This document shows, piece after piece, positions 34,001 to 46,919 of a stretch of 64,000 bases of DNA (positions are counted from its first letter, which is position 1; each line of letters opens with the position of its first letter). Both the position numbers and the translations under genes were made by a program. The DNA comes from Platanthera guangdongensis. Lineage: Eukaryota > Streptophyta > Magnoliopsida > Asparagales > Orchidaceae. The stretch spans positions 80,598,564-80,662,563 of the forward strand of contig CM077166.1 of assembly GCA_039583875.1 (NCBI GenBank). The letters run 5' to 3'. A model generated the notes under the pieces. It made no database searches. It had not been told where the DNA came from and worked only from the letters and a program-made list of their open reading frames with translations.

Positions 34001-34594
34001 TCTAGCTCCAAGAAGTTGCCTTCTTGGGCCATGTGATCAGTGGGGCTGGACTAGCTATGGATTCGGCCAAGGTACATGCCGTGAAGGAATGGTCACCCTT
34101 AAAGTCAGCAGTCAATGTGCGTAGTTACTTGGACTTGCTGGTATTATCGCAAGTTCGTAAATGGCATCTCGAAGATTGCCCTTCCTCGTACTACCCTGAC
34201 AAAGAAGGGTGTGCCATATGAGTGGACACCCTAGTGTGAAGCTGCATTCCAAGAACTGAAAGATAGACTTACCTCCACCCCCATCCTGGCACTTCTGTCT
34301 GGGAAGGAAGGATTTCAAGTATATACGGATGCATCTTATCAAGGGATGGGAGCTATTCTGATGCAGCACGGTCACGTGATCGCTTATGCCTCAAGGCAAC
34401 TAAAGAAGCATGAACTCAGCTATCCAGTTCATGATTTGGAATTGAGGGAAGTGGTATTCGCCCTGAAGGTTTGGAGACACTACCTATATGGAGTCCATTG
34501 TGAGATATTTTCGGACCACAAAAATCTAAAGTATGTGCACACTCAGAAGGAAGTGAATTTGAGGAAGCAGTGCTGGTTGGAGTTTTTTGTGTGA
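34001..34594 (+). pseudogene. pol: Gypsy-4 RT thumb and RNase H remnant
   Basis: The RT thumb with the FLGHVISGAGL motif lies at 34021-34060. A frameshift near 34130 moves the frame. RNase H at 34320-34594 keeps the first Asp (YTDAS), the Glu ([20 protein letters not shown]) and the Asp in [10 protein letters not shown] second frame change occurs near 34590. Confidence 0.85.
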
Positions 34595-35640
34595 TTAAGT
34601 TGATGAGTTTGGAATTAGCTCGAATGCTCAAGGAAATGGAGATCACTTTGGTATATAAAGTTCCTTCGAAAAAGTATACAGAGTACTTGGCGAACATGAT
34701 TATAGTCTGTGATATTCGGGACCAAATCCGGGTGGAGCAAGGAAAGGATGAGGCTCTGGCCCCGACAATCAAGTCAATTGAAGATGGGACTACCGAAGAG
34801 TTTACATTAAATGACGGCCTCGTTTATTTTCGTGGCCAGCTCTACATTCCACAAGGCAGTAAAATTCGGAAAGATATCTTGAGAGAAGCACATTGCACTC
34901 AGTATTCAGTGCATCTTGGGATTGCTAAGATGTACGCCAACTTGCGAAAGACAATGTGTTGGCCGGGAATGAAGAAAGACGTCAGATATTTTGTTACGCG
35001 CTATGAGGCCTGTCAAAGGGTGAAGGAATGCAAGAGCCCCGGTGGATTATTACAGTCTCTGCCCATCCCCGAGTGGAAGTTCGATGATGTCTCCATGGAC
35101 TTCGTCCACGGGTTACATCACTCTTGCTCAGGGAATGATTCGGTTTGGGTAATCGTTGACCACCTGACAAAGGTAGCCTGGTTTATTCCTATGAAGAAAG
35201 AAGCTCATGTGGATGTTTTGGTACGCCTCTTTGTGGAGCAGTTTGTACGGTATCATGGCATGCCGAAGACAATTGTTTCTGATCGGGATGGACGGTTTAC
35301 CTCAAGGGAATGGAATGTCGTACAGGCGTATTTGGGCTCGCGCCTTATGTTTAGCACAACATTCCACCCCGAGACAGATGGGCAGTCTGAGAGGACCATC
35401 AGAATGTCTGAGGACGTAGTGAGACTGTGTATGTTGGATAGAGGAGAGCCGTGGGAAAGGCTCTTACCCCTCGTGGAATTCTCCTATAACAACAGTCACC
35501 ATGCCAACATCGGGATGGCACCCCATGAATCCCTTTACGGAAGAAGGTGTACAACCCCCTTGTCATGGGTACAAGATGAAGACCCAAAGGTTTTAGGAAT
35601 TCAGTACATCGATGATACTGATGCGGTTGTTGCACTAGAT
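34595..35640 (+). pseudogene. pol: Gypsy-4 integrase remnant
   Basis: HHCC zinc module with both His (EAHCTQYSVHLG), but the first Cys is Tyr (35002-35004). The core catalytic triad is intact: Asp in SMDFVHGL, Asp in SDRDGRFTS, Glu in TDGQSERT. A long open stretch of over 1 kb survives before the frame changes near 35640. Confidence 0.88.
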
Positions 35641-36136
35641 GGTAGATTTTCAGGTGGTTCACAAAGCGTTCCTGAAAATTCGGCCGATGCATGGAGTGTC
35701 ACGGGTACGTGGTGTGAAGAAGCTCAGCCCAAGGTACGTTGGACCTTACACCATATTGGAAAAGATTTGCCCTTTGGCCTACCGGTTGGAGTCACCACCA
35801 GAGCTGGAGAACCTTCATGACGTATTCCATTTGTCGTCTCTACGGAAGGCGCTGTTGCGGCCCGATCAACATATCCCCATCATTAAAGGAGGAGTAGCAA
35901 CCGATAGATCTCTACGACTAGAGCTGACGCAAATAGTAGACAACGAGACAAGAAGTTTGCGTCGTAAGAGTGTTCCTTTGGTAAAGGTGATGTGGGCTAA
36001 CTATGGGAAGGAGGAATATACATGGGAGCCAGTGGACTTGATGCAAAAGCGCTACCCAGAGTTGTTTACTCATGGTAACTTTAAAAGCATATTTTATTTT
36101 ATTTTATGCTTCTCTTTTCCCATAGCCTTAGCCTAA
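35639..36136 (+). pseudogene. pol: Gypsy-4 integrase C-terminus with chromodomain-like end
   Basis: It contains the GPY/F-type stretch (KLSPRYVGPYTILEK) and ends in a chromodomain-like segment (KVMWANYGKEEYTWEP near 35990). Chromodomains of chromoviruses guide integration to heterochromatin. It sits in a different frame from the integrase core. The frame ends 40 bp before the 3' LTR, in the family's TTTCGGGGAC region. Confidence 0.82.
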
Positions 36137-36174
36137 TTTCGGGGACAAAATCTTTTTATTTCTTTTATAGGATA

Positions 36175-39100
36175 TATAATGTCCCAATTCGCGCTAGGCG
36201 CCTTGTGCGCACGTTTTAGTCAGGAGAGCTAACTTGGGCTCAGAGAGCGCTGGAAGTTAGGCTTGCACTTGAGTAGTGGAGGAGAAGTTGGTCTAGAGTA
36301 GGACACGGGTAGTGACACAGGCGTGTCCATACCTGTGTGGTTCTCTGGTGCCTTTGCGTCTTCTTTGTGAAATTTCCAGAGCAGGATACGGATAGTGACA
36401 CAGGAGTGTCCCTACACGTGTGTGTATGTACTCATCGAGCAGAGCTCGACTACCACCGTTGACCGTGTTCCTCCCGAGCAAGACACGGGTAGGGACATGG
36501 GGTTGTCCATACCCGTGTGTGTGTCCAAGTAGCAGCTCGATGATTCGTCGAGCGGAGATAGAGGAATCGTCGACCGTGTTCCTCCTGAGTAGGACACGGG
36601 TAGTGACACGGGCGTATCACTACCCGTGTGTGTCCAAGCAGCTCGATGATTCATCCACCACATTCTTCCCGAGCAGGACAAGGGTAGTGACACGGGCGTG
36701 TCCCTGCCCGTGTAGTTCAATTTCAGGTTTTAGCTAATTTTATGACCGCGTCATTTCGAAGGGACTCATTTACTGAGTTGACTGGCGGTCCAATGATAGT
36801 ACGACACGTGTCTATGCAGTTGCCAAACTTCTAACATGAAAAGCGGAGAAAACCCTAGACATTTATAGTCTTCCTTCCAAGCCATTGCTATAAGAAACTG
36901 CTAGAGAGGAAGAAGGTGCTGGAGCCGATCTTCTTCTCGTGAAAAACTAACACCGACCGAGAAGAAGAAGATGCCACCAGGAAGGGTGACAAGTTCCATG
37001 GCCGAAAATGCCAGAAATGATGTGAGCTTCCTACCCTCTTCCTTGGTGCTAGATCTTTAGTTATTTCTAGGAGAGATATCGACTCAAAAGGGTCTTGATA
37101 TGTGAGAAGAAGGTTTCTAGGAAGAAGGCCATGCTAGGACCTTTGTCCTAGGATTTAGAGTCTTCTATCTTTCCCTCACTTCTAATGCAGATTGTGGATA
37201 GGTTTCGTGAATAAAAGAGGCCTTATAAGGGTATATAAGGGAGGAGAAATTCTGGACGTTATTTGAAAGTTTGGTTGAAGGAAGAAGACGAACCAATGTC
37301 GTTCGATCCGCTTTAAGATGTGCACAGAAATCTGTTTTTTGCACGTAGCAGCCATCGAGGCCATTTTCAGTCACGATGCAGCCAGATCTAGGCTTTCAAC
37401 TACACATGAAAGTATCAGCCCTTAGGAATACCTATCCAACGAGAGGTTAAACACCTTCACCGGATTCCTATAGCCTCAGGAATCCCTGTTTGAAGTTGTT
37501 GTGCAGTAATTATTCCTGCACATGTAATTCTTGTGTTTGTTTTGTATTGATAGAGAGATCATGGTATATTAACGGTAATGTTTGTGGAATTTAGACTATA
37601 AATAATTGGGGTGAAATATGTTAATGATATTTGTTGGATAGATCCTTTGTGAACAAATGGTGTAGTAAGGTGCACTCAACCGAGGTGATTTGGTGGAGGT
37701 TAGAGAAAGATTTAAATATGTGAAATATTGAGAACGTACTTGACAGTGGTAATGTGTTGAATAATGATGAGTTTGGCTTGAATATGTTGTATATAAATGG
37801 TAATGACTGTTACGAACAAATGGTCGTGGTCTCAGATGATGAATGTGTAAAATAGCTTTACACTGATAATGAACCTATAAGTACCATGGGACACGGGGTT
37901 CTGAAAGGGTGTTAGTGTGGGGGTTTTGACCACACTGTTTTGGAAATGCTGAGAAGAGACATAAGTGGACGGTTGGTTTTGGATCTCGGTGTTCATTTCC
38001 GAGGCTCCTTCCGTGCTAGGTGGACGGTTGGGCATGGTCCACGTGCTTTTTCCGAGACTCCTTCCGTGCCACGATGATGTGAAATTGCATGCGGTGTGAG
38101 TCGATGCGCGGTGTCGTAATCCAGGGTTAAGGATAGTTAGGCAGGTCTACAGTCTCTCCAGTCATCACACCATCGGGAGCTGACAGATAGACTTTAGGCG
38201 GTTGGGCTTGGTCCTCGGTGCTCATTCCCGGGGCTTCATCCGTGCCAAGTGGATAGTTGGGCTTGGTCCTCGTGCTTTTTCTGATGCTCCTTCCGGATCA
38301 GAACATAGCTCAGTTCAGGACTTGGTTCTCGGTGCACATCTACCTGAGACTCCTACTGAGCCGTAGTCTGCATGTCAGCTCCGTTGTTGTGGTCTTAGCG
38401 TTGAGGCGTATGGAGGCCTAGGCTTGGTAGTGTGGATGCTCGCCTAGAAGTGGAGAAGCCCGATCCACTATCATCGCCTGGCCACGACAGTTGATGCCTG
38501 AGAGGTTAGCTACCTACTCGAAAAGTGGGAACTACAAGTCTGTAATGACATAGAAGTTACATGCGCATGATTATGGGTGAGTCATTGCATTACATTCATG
38601 TCATTACATTGCATTGCATGCACAAGATGCTCATCGTATAGGTTTGTATGGGCACTCTTATACGATGAGTTACATTACTGTTGAGCCAATCCTTAACTTA
38701 TAAATTTGTATGGGCATTCTTATAAGATAAGTTGCTTTCCTGTTGTAAATCTATATACTTAGATGAATTGATATAGCTTGAGTAGAATTGCTAGAATAGA
38801 ATGCTGATAATATTGTGTTACATTACTTCTATTGGTTCTCATGACATGTATACTTAATCCACTTGCTTGTACTACTGCTTATATAAATAAATTGTACCCT
38901 TGTTCCTTTCTCCACCCAGTGTCGAGTTATCGCCGAGGGAGAGGATGTGTTAGACACTTAGTCTTTTTGACTAACGGTTGCTACAACTTCATTTTTAGGA
39001 GGAAACCCCACAGACAGGACAACAACAGGTTATACAGCAGGACAGCCAGGCCAGGATGACAGGGCCTGAAGGGACGATGCCTTCGATACCGTCATTGACC

Positions 39101-39402
39101 GATGTGAGTTGAGAGACTCATGATGTAGCCCTTTGGGCAAGTTATACTCGTACTATGATATTTTAGAAGCTTGTTGTAGCTTCTTATTCTTGATGTAACT
39201 TTGGACTATTTTTCTTATGTGTGGATTGACTTCTATTTTATATTCTTGGTTGGGTTGTCATTGGATGATAGTGTTTATGGTAGGCAGAATTGGCGGCTTG
39301 TGGTGCAGACCAACACGTGCGTTGGTGCCACCGCAAGGTGGCTATTCTGGGCTTAAGACTCCCCTCGGCCGTGTCTTATGTTCCGGGAGGGGGGGTCATA
39401 CA
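36175..39402 (+). repeat. Gypsy-4 3' LTR
   Basis: 3,228 bp, starting TATAATGTCCC (the terminal TG has become TA) and ending GTCATACA. It carries the same internal layout as the 5' LTR: palindrome array 36298-36720, CATTG repeats near 38585-38620, hairpins 38630-38730. Positions 36891-39402 are duplicated at 56939-59445. Confidence 0.95.
38630..38730 (+). repeat. Two tandem stem-loops in Gypsy-4 LTR
   Basis: The first has 11-bp perfect arms CTCATCGTATA (38630-38640) and TATACGATGAG (38659-38669) around an 18-nt loop GGTTTGTATGGGCACTCT. The second has arms CTTATAA (38697-38703) and TTATAAG (38720-38726) around a loop of nearly the same sequence. The loops are more alike than the stems. Counterparts exist in the 5' LTR (30685-30800) and the duplicate (58675-58785). 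Confidence 0.75.
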
Positions 39403-41379
39403 AAACAAGTCCTTATGAAGTAGATATAAATATCTAGAAGAAACGTTTTCAGCAATACCCTTAAAGGTAGCCCTTGCCTACTTACCCATTTGACATATGT
39501 GACATTGACTCTCTTTAAGGCACTTAATGCTGGGAGCATCACGTTCTATGTTGTGATAAAATAACATATAATTTTGAAATTAATATGTTCTAATCTCTTG
39601 TGTCATTGGTCACAGAGAGATGCACTATCTTTTGCTAAAAATCTCACTGGTGTAGAATTATCTAAATAAAGAAAATTCAAGCTGAAATATTTCTACTCCG
39701 AGTTCCTATTAAGACTGTCTCCAAATTGGTAGACGATTATATCAGACACTTGTGCTTATAGAACTCAACAATATAACCTTTATCACATAATTGACTTATG
39801 CTTATGAGATTATGTTGTAATACTTTAACATAAGCCACTTTTTTGAAGAAGACTATACCATTGGTTATCATACCGTAGCCTTGGGTGATTCCCCGGCTAG
39901 TCCCTCCAAAGATAACTTTTGGACCATCTTCGACTGGTGTATATTCTTGTAATAGGCTTTTAGTCTCGATCATGTGCTGAGAGCTTCGACTATCCAAATA
40001 CCAAATTGAAGTTTTGTTGGCCTTTGGACATACTTGCATTCATGAATCATTTTACCTTAGGAACCGAAACTGATTTGGGTTCTTGGTTCCTTGTTAGCTT
40101 AAAACCTCTAGGAACATTAACATTTCAAGTGGTCGATCTCAAAATGTTAACTCGTGGGGTTTCATATTTTCAGGATAAAACCAACAGTCCACGACAAAGT
40201 GACCAATTTTGCCACATCACCAACAGTTAAATATGTTGTACTATCTCTTGTTCTCAGGCTTTACCATTTGAACATGAGGTCTAGTAGGGGCAACCGACTT
40301 GGAGGAAGATGCCTCATGAGTACATCATACACATGATTTCTGTGTCTCCTTAGCCTTGTGAACAATAATTTTGGCTTTCAGAGATTTCTTGCCACTTGGT
40401 CCATGAATGTATGGACCATAACTGTTATGGGTGATTTATTTATATGGTGCCTTGAACACACTTTCTCCAAAATCCCTATGGTGGGTCCAACCCTTGTTCC
40501 TTTTGACGGGCTCCACTTATGTTGGCCTGGCATAGTGAGCATAGGACTATTCAAAGGCATACTTGTTAGTCGGCAAGACTACTTTTTTGAAGGTGGTTTG
40601 ACTTTGAACAGCCTAACACATACCCTGAGCAACTTTATGTCCTACACCGATATGATTCTTTGATGTTGAGAATCCATCAGTAAGGGTAAGCATAGACTTT
40701 GGATTTGAGAAGCTTTCTACCAGCTTCCTTTCGACTGCTAACTTCTCTTCCAACTCATTAAGGAATATCTCCTTCTGAGATAATAACTCAGTCGAGCCTT
40801 TAGTTCCTCCTTCAGAGATTGGACTTCGTCTCTGAGAGGAGTTAATTTTTCAATTTCCTCCCTCAGATTTGATTCCACTTCCTTGAGGGAATAAATCTCT
40901 TTTGATTGTACTTTGGATGGTTTTTAGCATTTGTCAAAGGCCTTCAATAGAATTTGATATTGAGCCATTAAGTCAGAATCATCCTCTTTAGAGGAGTAGC
41001 CTCCATGGCCATATGAGGCAAAATCTGGCTCAGAGAGAAGAGTGTGGGAGTTTAGCTTCTCGTTGTACTCAGATTCTCCTTAATTCTCATCGGTGTATGC
41101 CATTACCCCAAAATAGGATTCTTCATCAGAACTTGGCTCACTTGAGTCATTATCGCTGAGGGTTTCTTGGCTTCTTCACGTTGAAGCTCTTTTCTACTTT
41201 CTTCTTGCTTCAGAAGGATTTCTTTTCTTCCTTCCTTCCCTCTTTATTCATGTAGGGGCAGTCAGCAATCATGTGCCCTGGCTTATTCTAATAGTAACAC
41301 ACAACGTCAAAGGAAATATGTTTATTCGGTTTCGACTTATACTTGTCATTGTAGATTTTCTTTGACCGATAACCATCCC
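39403..41379 (-). pseudogene. gag-pol: Copia-2 gag-protease-zinc module piece
   Basis: Minus strand, sense order: gag zinc knuckle (about 41290-41245, second Cys now a stop codon), Asp/Glu/Ser-rich linker, coiled coil (about 40930-40740), protease (40039-39737), HHCC zinc module (CHICQ at about 39505), up to the start of integrase. The protease active site reads DSR rather than DSG (Arg codon 39988-39986). The piece starts with the Gypsy-4 target duplication at 39403 and ends at the Gypsy-6 LTR. Joining 39403 to 28232 across Gypsy-4 keeps the integrase frame, confirming that the pieces belong together. Confidence 0.85.
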
Positions 41380-44050
41380 TATAATGCCCCTGAAATTTAG
41401 ATAATTATTTTGATGTCCTTAGTGTCGTATTAATGATGTAAGGGCGTTACATTGACGCGTAGTAAACGATGCGCCATCATTAGTGTGAGATTTTGTTCTA
41501 TGGGGTCTCCGTGGATTTTGAAAGGGTTGTTTCTGCTTTAACTTTGGAGAATTTTAACCCAAGTTTGGTTTATCAGATCCTCTTTTCGACCTCACCGATG
41601 GATTTGTAACACCGATATTTAGCCTTGGGGAAAATTTCATCAAGATCCGAGGTGATTTGGTCATTCTCGTTGTTTGAGTTTTCCTTGATATTTTATTAAT
41701 AATATTTAATTATAAATATATATCTATATATGTACTTAAGAAAAACCTATTCATCGTCCTCCCCAATTCGAATGTCCGAAGAGTTTAAAGAATAGAGCGA
41801 CGCAGCCTCGCGAAACTTTCCGGTCGCCGCCCATCGGAGCCCCGCTGCACGAAACCTTCGATGGAGCATTGATCTGGAAAGCTCTCTCTGAGATATTCTC
41901 GTGTACGGTAAGATTTTGCCATTTCGTGAATTTTTGACGTTAGGGTTTTTGACCTTAACCCTCGTTTTACCCCGAAAGGGTTCAGAGATTGTGGGTGAAG
42001 GGTTCTTGTAGCAGATCCTTGAGCAGAGCGCTGGAGAGGCTATTTTTCGGGAGATTTTGAGGCAAGTGGTGATTCCTCCCCTCTTGCTTGTTCTTTTGTT
42101 CTCGTTGTATCTTTCCTTCCTTCATAGAATGCACGAATAAGGTAGGGTTAGTGTTCGTCAAATCAGAGCAGTGTACGAGTCAGTCCAAGTTTTTTTTTGT
42201 CGACTGGCTTCGTCGAGTGTTCATGAGAGGCTGAGTCTTTTTCGTCGAGTATTCTTGACGATTTCGTTGATTATCCTGGGATTTTAGTTGTATTCATCAA
42301 GTCTAATTCCTCGACTATATCCAAGGGACCAAGTACAATTCATCGAGTATATCCATTGAGCCAAGTCTTTTTTGCTGAATAGACCGTGAATTCATTAATG
42401 TCTTTCGACGAATTTCTGTGGACTTGGTCTTCTTCGTCTAGTCTGACCTTCATCATCAAGTCAATTTGTCGAATATTATCGCCGAATCCGTGTGGACTTA
42501 GAAGTTTTCTGACGAGTGACCTTCCTATTCGTCGAGTTTAGATGGGAGGTCAAGTCGAATTTGTCGAGTATCGTTGCAAGGTCAAGTCGAATTCGTCAAG
42601 TATCGGTGTTAGGTCAAGTCGAATTCGTCGAGTATAGAGGTGAGGTCGATTCAAATTTGTTGGATAAGCAGTGATTCGTTGAAAATTATCGACGAAGGAA
42701 CTCCGATTCGTCGAGTATACCTTGGGACATGTTTTTGTTTTTTTCTTCCTTTTGCTTCATTGTGGAAATCTGATGTAGTGTTTTGGGTTTTCTTTCGTTA
42801 TCAGTACTTTTGGAAGTTTAATTATGACCTTTGGTTGACAGTGGATAAAGGATCACCACCTTAGTGCTGCTTTGTGAATCATTACGCCTAGTGGGTGTTT
42901 CTTCTTTTCTCTTCTTATGGATTGTTTGGTTGTGTTGGACATTGTGGCCACCACTACATTGCCTTCTGTGATTGTTTGGTCTAATTGTTTATGTTGGACA
43001 AGTGGCCACAACATTTGTCCCGAGTTTCTTTTACCGGTGTTAATGATTTACACATTTAATTGATCAGACTTTTCTTATATATAGACATATGTTTATAAGC
43101 ATACTCTTGCAAATGTTATTGAGGAATAGCTCTTTGTCGTACTTGGTGCCACTTTACATAATTAACCTCTTGAATTCTTCATTGCTTATTGTGTTTTGAT
43201 TTAGGTGATGTAGTTTGACAACTAATCTGTTTGTGTTGGTAACTATCTTAACGAGTCTAACTATTTGTTTTATCTTTATTGCCATTTGTATATTTCTTTT
43301 GCTGAGAAATTCTTTTCTTTTGGATGCCTCAGCCTCTTAACAGTTGCTGTTTAAGCTGCTATAGTCGGCGGTCTCAGGCATTTTGTAGTAGTGGTAGTGG
43401 TTCTTCCGTCACCTTTGTGAGGTAGTTTTGTTGTCCACATTTTTTGTTCGGACATACACTTTGTTTTGTGTGTTCGTGTTAGGTTGTTGATGCCCATAGT
43501 GAATTATTGTAGATGTTATAATATTTTCTAGCTGCTATGTTATTTTATTGCTAGTTTGCTTCACCAACTTGCTCTCTTAGATGGTTTTATTTTAGGATTG
43601 CATGTTAGTTATTTTCAAACAATAAAAAGACAAATATTTTTATCTCGTACTTATAGCATCTCTTTGAATCAAATGCCACTCGACTTTAACGAATGTAAAA
43701 GCTCTTTTAGTACTTATATTAAATCTAGAGGTGTGCATGTCATGAATAGTCTTATTGGATCTTCATACTCATATAGGATAATTAATTAAATAAACCAAGT
43801 ATTTTCCAATGCGTATTTGTATATTTTCACCTGTGGACTAGTTGAACCATTGAGTCGAGCGACACGACCATTAAAACTTAAAATCAAACTATATCTTCAT
43901 CATAACAAACTTGAGAATTTCATGAAAAGTGTTAAGAGTAGGTTCTAGCCTGAGTGCCTGCAGTTGTCCCCTGCATGGTGCTGCATCATAGTGTGTATTT
44001 TTTGATCCTCTGATATATTACAAAATGCTGAGAAAGTGAGGGTTATGACA
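41380..44050 (+). repeat. Gypsy-6 5' LTR
   Basis: It begins TATAATGCCCC (canonical TG decayed) and ends GGGTTATGACA, two bases before a PBS. It holds TA-rich TATA-like sequence near 41715-41735, a long leader-like zone with AGGGTTTTTGACC, and an array of TTCGTCGAGTAT units at 42190-42720 downstream of the TATA region. A second copy of the same LTR begins at 61426 in the duplicated block. It is inserted in Copia-2 gag. Confidence 0.85.
42190..42720 (+). repeat. TCGTCGAGTAT array in Gypsy-6 LTR
   Basis: About a dozen units of ATTCGTCGAGTAT(C/A) with some inverted TCGACGAA partners, including a run of three 36-40 bp tandem repeats (GGTCAAGTCGAATTCGTC...) at 42545-42640. The core TTCGTCGA is the same as in the unrelated Copia-3. 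Confidence 0.82.
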
Positions 44051-44052
44051 GT

Positions 44053-44064
44053 TGGTATCATAGC
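44053..44064 (+). other. Primer-binding site of Gypsy-6
   Basis: TGGTATCATAGC, matching initiator tRNA-Met with one mismatch in the first nine positions. It follows the LTR end by two bases. Confidence 0.8.
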
Positions 44065-44737
44065 GTGGTTTGTTTGACAAGTTGGTCGAACAACTATCTC
44101 TGCTAAATTTATAGTTGTCTTGTCTCATTGCATACACACACCAATGTATCATCAGTATACCTTGGCTGAAACATGAGCACTACACTCATATGCATGACAA
44201 GAAGTATACGGAGCATATTATGTAGTATGAAATTCATAATATGTGTTTGTATATGGATCCTCATAGGAAGCAACATATAACTGTTATGAAGTATGAGACG
44301 CGTAACAATCATCACATGGATGCCCATTGGATTTTAATTTTTCGTTACATGTGATATTATGTTATATACGATGCATATTATTTCCTGTGTACGCTGCTCA
44401 TAACATGCATTAAGGACTTTATTAGAATGAGAACAGGTTATGCACTGCATGCAAAACATAATATAGCATGAGCACAGGTTCCAAGTAAAGATCTACATGT
44501 TGACAAACGTACAGACAGTTTTTAAACAAAGGGATTATAATTCATGTATTCATTTTATATGCACACGAGTCAATGAGATGATGGTATATCATCTTAATTT
44601 AAAGCATAAAATCACTTTTGAAAATCCCAAAGCAAGGTAGCAGCAAGAGGAAGTATCCATACATGTGTGGTCTGAACTAAATTGAGTAGTTCTTATGTTA
44701 AGCTTGGTTTGATGAGTTGTTCTTTGTATTTTTAGCA
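44065..44737 (+). other. Gypsy-6 leader
   Basis: AT-rich untranslated leader between PBS and gag ATG. No gene is seen; it has several short CATG/ATGCAT repeats. Confidence 0.6.
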
Positions 44738-44893
44738 ATGCTGCCTAAGCGTGTTGCGATGATGTCGACTCCCCAATCAGAGGGTGAGTCGTCAGGTGTG
44801 CAATGTGAAGACATGATTGAAGGGCTGCGCCAAAGCAATGAGGCTTTGTCAATGCAGATGGTTGCTATGCAATCACAAATTCAGGCATATTTG
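44738..44893 (+). pseudogene. gag: Gypsy-6 gag, first part
   Basis: The ATG at 44738 opens a frame with a basic start, a Ser/Glu stretch and a helical Gln/Met-rich segment typical of chromovirus gag N-termini. It is interrupted after 52 codons by Gypsy-5, with target duplication ATTTG (44889-44893). It continues at 53531. Confidence 0.75.
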
Positions 44894-46865
44894 TGTAACA
44901 CCCCCATCTGTCGCATGACATATAACAGAAGGTCCAGCTGGAACCCGACGCCATATACCACAGACAGTCGGAAGGGTTACCAAATGAATAATCAAACCAA
45001 CCAATTAAGACTACTCGTCCTAACCACAGAGCATTCTAGCGGAAGTTTTTAAAGTTGAAGAACCCAAACTTAAATCCATCAAATATGAATGTCCACATTT
45101 ACAACTACAAGAACGAACCCCAAATACACTGAAACAGGTACATGGCCTTATGGCCTTACAAATGTTCATAAATATAACATGTCTTACATACATCGGCTCG
45201 CAGGCCGGCCACACATGAGAAATGTAAAAACAACTAATCTACGGCCTTCTAGGGCCAGCACAACAACATGGGCTCCAGCCCGCTATTTGGCGCTCGGCTC
45301 CGCAGCACCTGCAAGCACATACCACCGCACGGTGGCAAATAAAGCAACGGTCAGTTAAAAGCCGACCAAATTATAACGACCCCGCCCCTTACTCGGGACG
45401 GCGGTGCTCTTTCCCTGCAAAACATTAGCCCAACAATATATATATCGCAATTATAATTCGCCACAGGTGTAGGCTCGCACGGCCAAACACCCCGTGCACT
45501 CAGGGCACATTCATGGTGAACCCTGACAAATCAGTGCATTCACCACCATCCCTAGGATGGCAACAACATGTGAGCATTTAGCCTTTCTGACCACCGTCTA
45601 AGGCTCCGACTATGCCAACGGCCAGTCCCCGTCTTCGGGTCTCTCGCACCGAACCACATAGCCTAGGTCCAATTCCACTTGCCCGTTGCTCACGCCGCAT
45701 GTCCAATTTAAGGAACTTTGCGCGGGCCAAGCTTCTCTCGGATCCCAAATTTTCCAAAACAATCTCATAACCCAGTTATGATCAAGGCCGGTTCCCAGAC
45801 CGCCAAGTTAGCAGAACACGTTTCCGCTCAGTTTTCCGGGTGCGCCTTGAAGCTAACCTCCAAGGATCCCTGCTGCAATCTACCGCGTAGAAACCCGAAA
45901 AACCCAAAGCACGGAGTCTTCTCCGGCAAAACCATATCAAATGCAACATCACCGATCCAGACAAAACACGTCCGGGTAGGCTTCACACACAATGCCTATG
46001 CCCGTACTTACGATTCCGAGCTCTACATGCAACACAAGGGGGACTATTCCCGTCAACCCCAAGGAACACCACGCACTCACCGCATACTCGCGGGAGCGGG
46101 ATTACCTATGCAGAAAGAAAGAGCTTCAAGCGCTCAAGTTGAGAATCGTTACCCTTGTAGTCCGTTTTGGCGCCATGGAAAAAAACTACGCGGTTAGAAC
46201 TCTTCGCAATGACCTTCCCTCCACGGATCCGCTCTCCGATTTCGAAACGGTGCTCCGATGCTCTGCCGGCGGCCGGAAACCTCCTTCTTCTTCCTCTCCT
46301 CTCTCACTTTGGAAGGGGAGAACTTTGGAGAGAAAATGAGGGAATAACTCCCTATTCCCGGCCTTAACAGAGCAGGATTTCATCTGGGCCGTCGGATCTA
46401 AATTAAATGAAACGAATGGCTCGGATCTGCACAAAATTCCCCAGACCTGGGCCGCACACGGCTTGGCACACGGCCGTGTCCAAGGCCGTGTGCCTCGATC
46501 CAGGCACGATCGTCGAACTGAGAAACGCACACGGGTCAAGACACGCCCGTGTCTGACCTGACACGCCCGTGTCGGGTTCCTCGACACGCCCGTGTTCGTG
46601 GGCGTGTCACGCATAACCGCCACGGCAACGGACACGACCCATCAGGACACGGGTAGGGACACGGGTTGGCACACGCCCGTGTCGGATGACACGCCCGTGT
46701 CATCCGGCCGTGTTCCTGGCCGTGTCCTTCTCGGGTTGGAAACAGCCAAAAAATCACCAGCCAGACACGGCCTTGGACACGCCCGTGTCCTAGGCCGTGT
46801 ACCCCTACAGGCACCAAAAACTCTTTTTCCGCGACCGACTCACACACAAAATTCGGGGCGTTACA
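44894..46865 (-). repeat. Gypsy-5 3' LTR
   Basis: 1,972 bp. The palindrome array on GACACGCCCGTGTC lies at 46430-46800. The transcribed part contains a CT-rich leader (46265-46340 on the plus strand as CTTCTTCTTCC). Open frames inside the LTR reflect its high GC content. Confidence 0.97.
46430..46800 (-). repeat. GACACGCCCGTGTC array, Gypsy-5 3' LTR
   Basis: About nine ACACGCCCGTGT or ACACGGCCGTGT palindromes plus one ATCGTCGAACTGAGAA segment resembling the Copia-3 unit. In sense orientation the core is GACACGGGCGTGTC, the same as Gypsy-4. Confidence 0.88.
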
Positions 46866-46879
46866 AATCTCCCCCACTT
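46866..46879 (-). other. Polypurine tract of Gypsy-5
   Basis: Sense AAGTGGGGGAGATT directly before the 3' LTR, preceded by the Gypsy-typical TTTCGGGACGAAAT. Confidence 0.9.
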
Positions 46880-46919
46880 AAGGAATTTCGTCCCGAAATT
46901 AAGCAAAGGTACACGAAAG

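Larger units (their letters stand above)
28233..39402 (+). mobile_element. Gypsy-4: Tekay-like chromovirus, nested in Copia-2 integrase
   Basis: Order is LTR, PBS, gag, PR, RT, RNase H, INT, chromodomain-like tail, LTR. RT before INT defines Gypsy. The C-terminal chromodomain-like segment, LTRs of about 3.2 kb and an initiator tRNA-Met PBS suggest the Tekay/Del group. Perfect target duplication AAACA at 28228-28232 and 39403-39407. A stretch at the LTR ends differs at more than a tenth of sites by eye, so the insertion is old. RT catalytic residues are lost. Confidence 0.95.

Noticed and set aside
41760..42100. 5'-UTR-like sequence with a GTAAG splice donor, suggesting a captured host gene
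   Set aside because: It lies entirely within the Gypsy-6 LTR and is repeated in the duplicate. No host-like coding exon follows.
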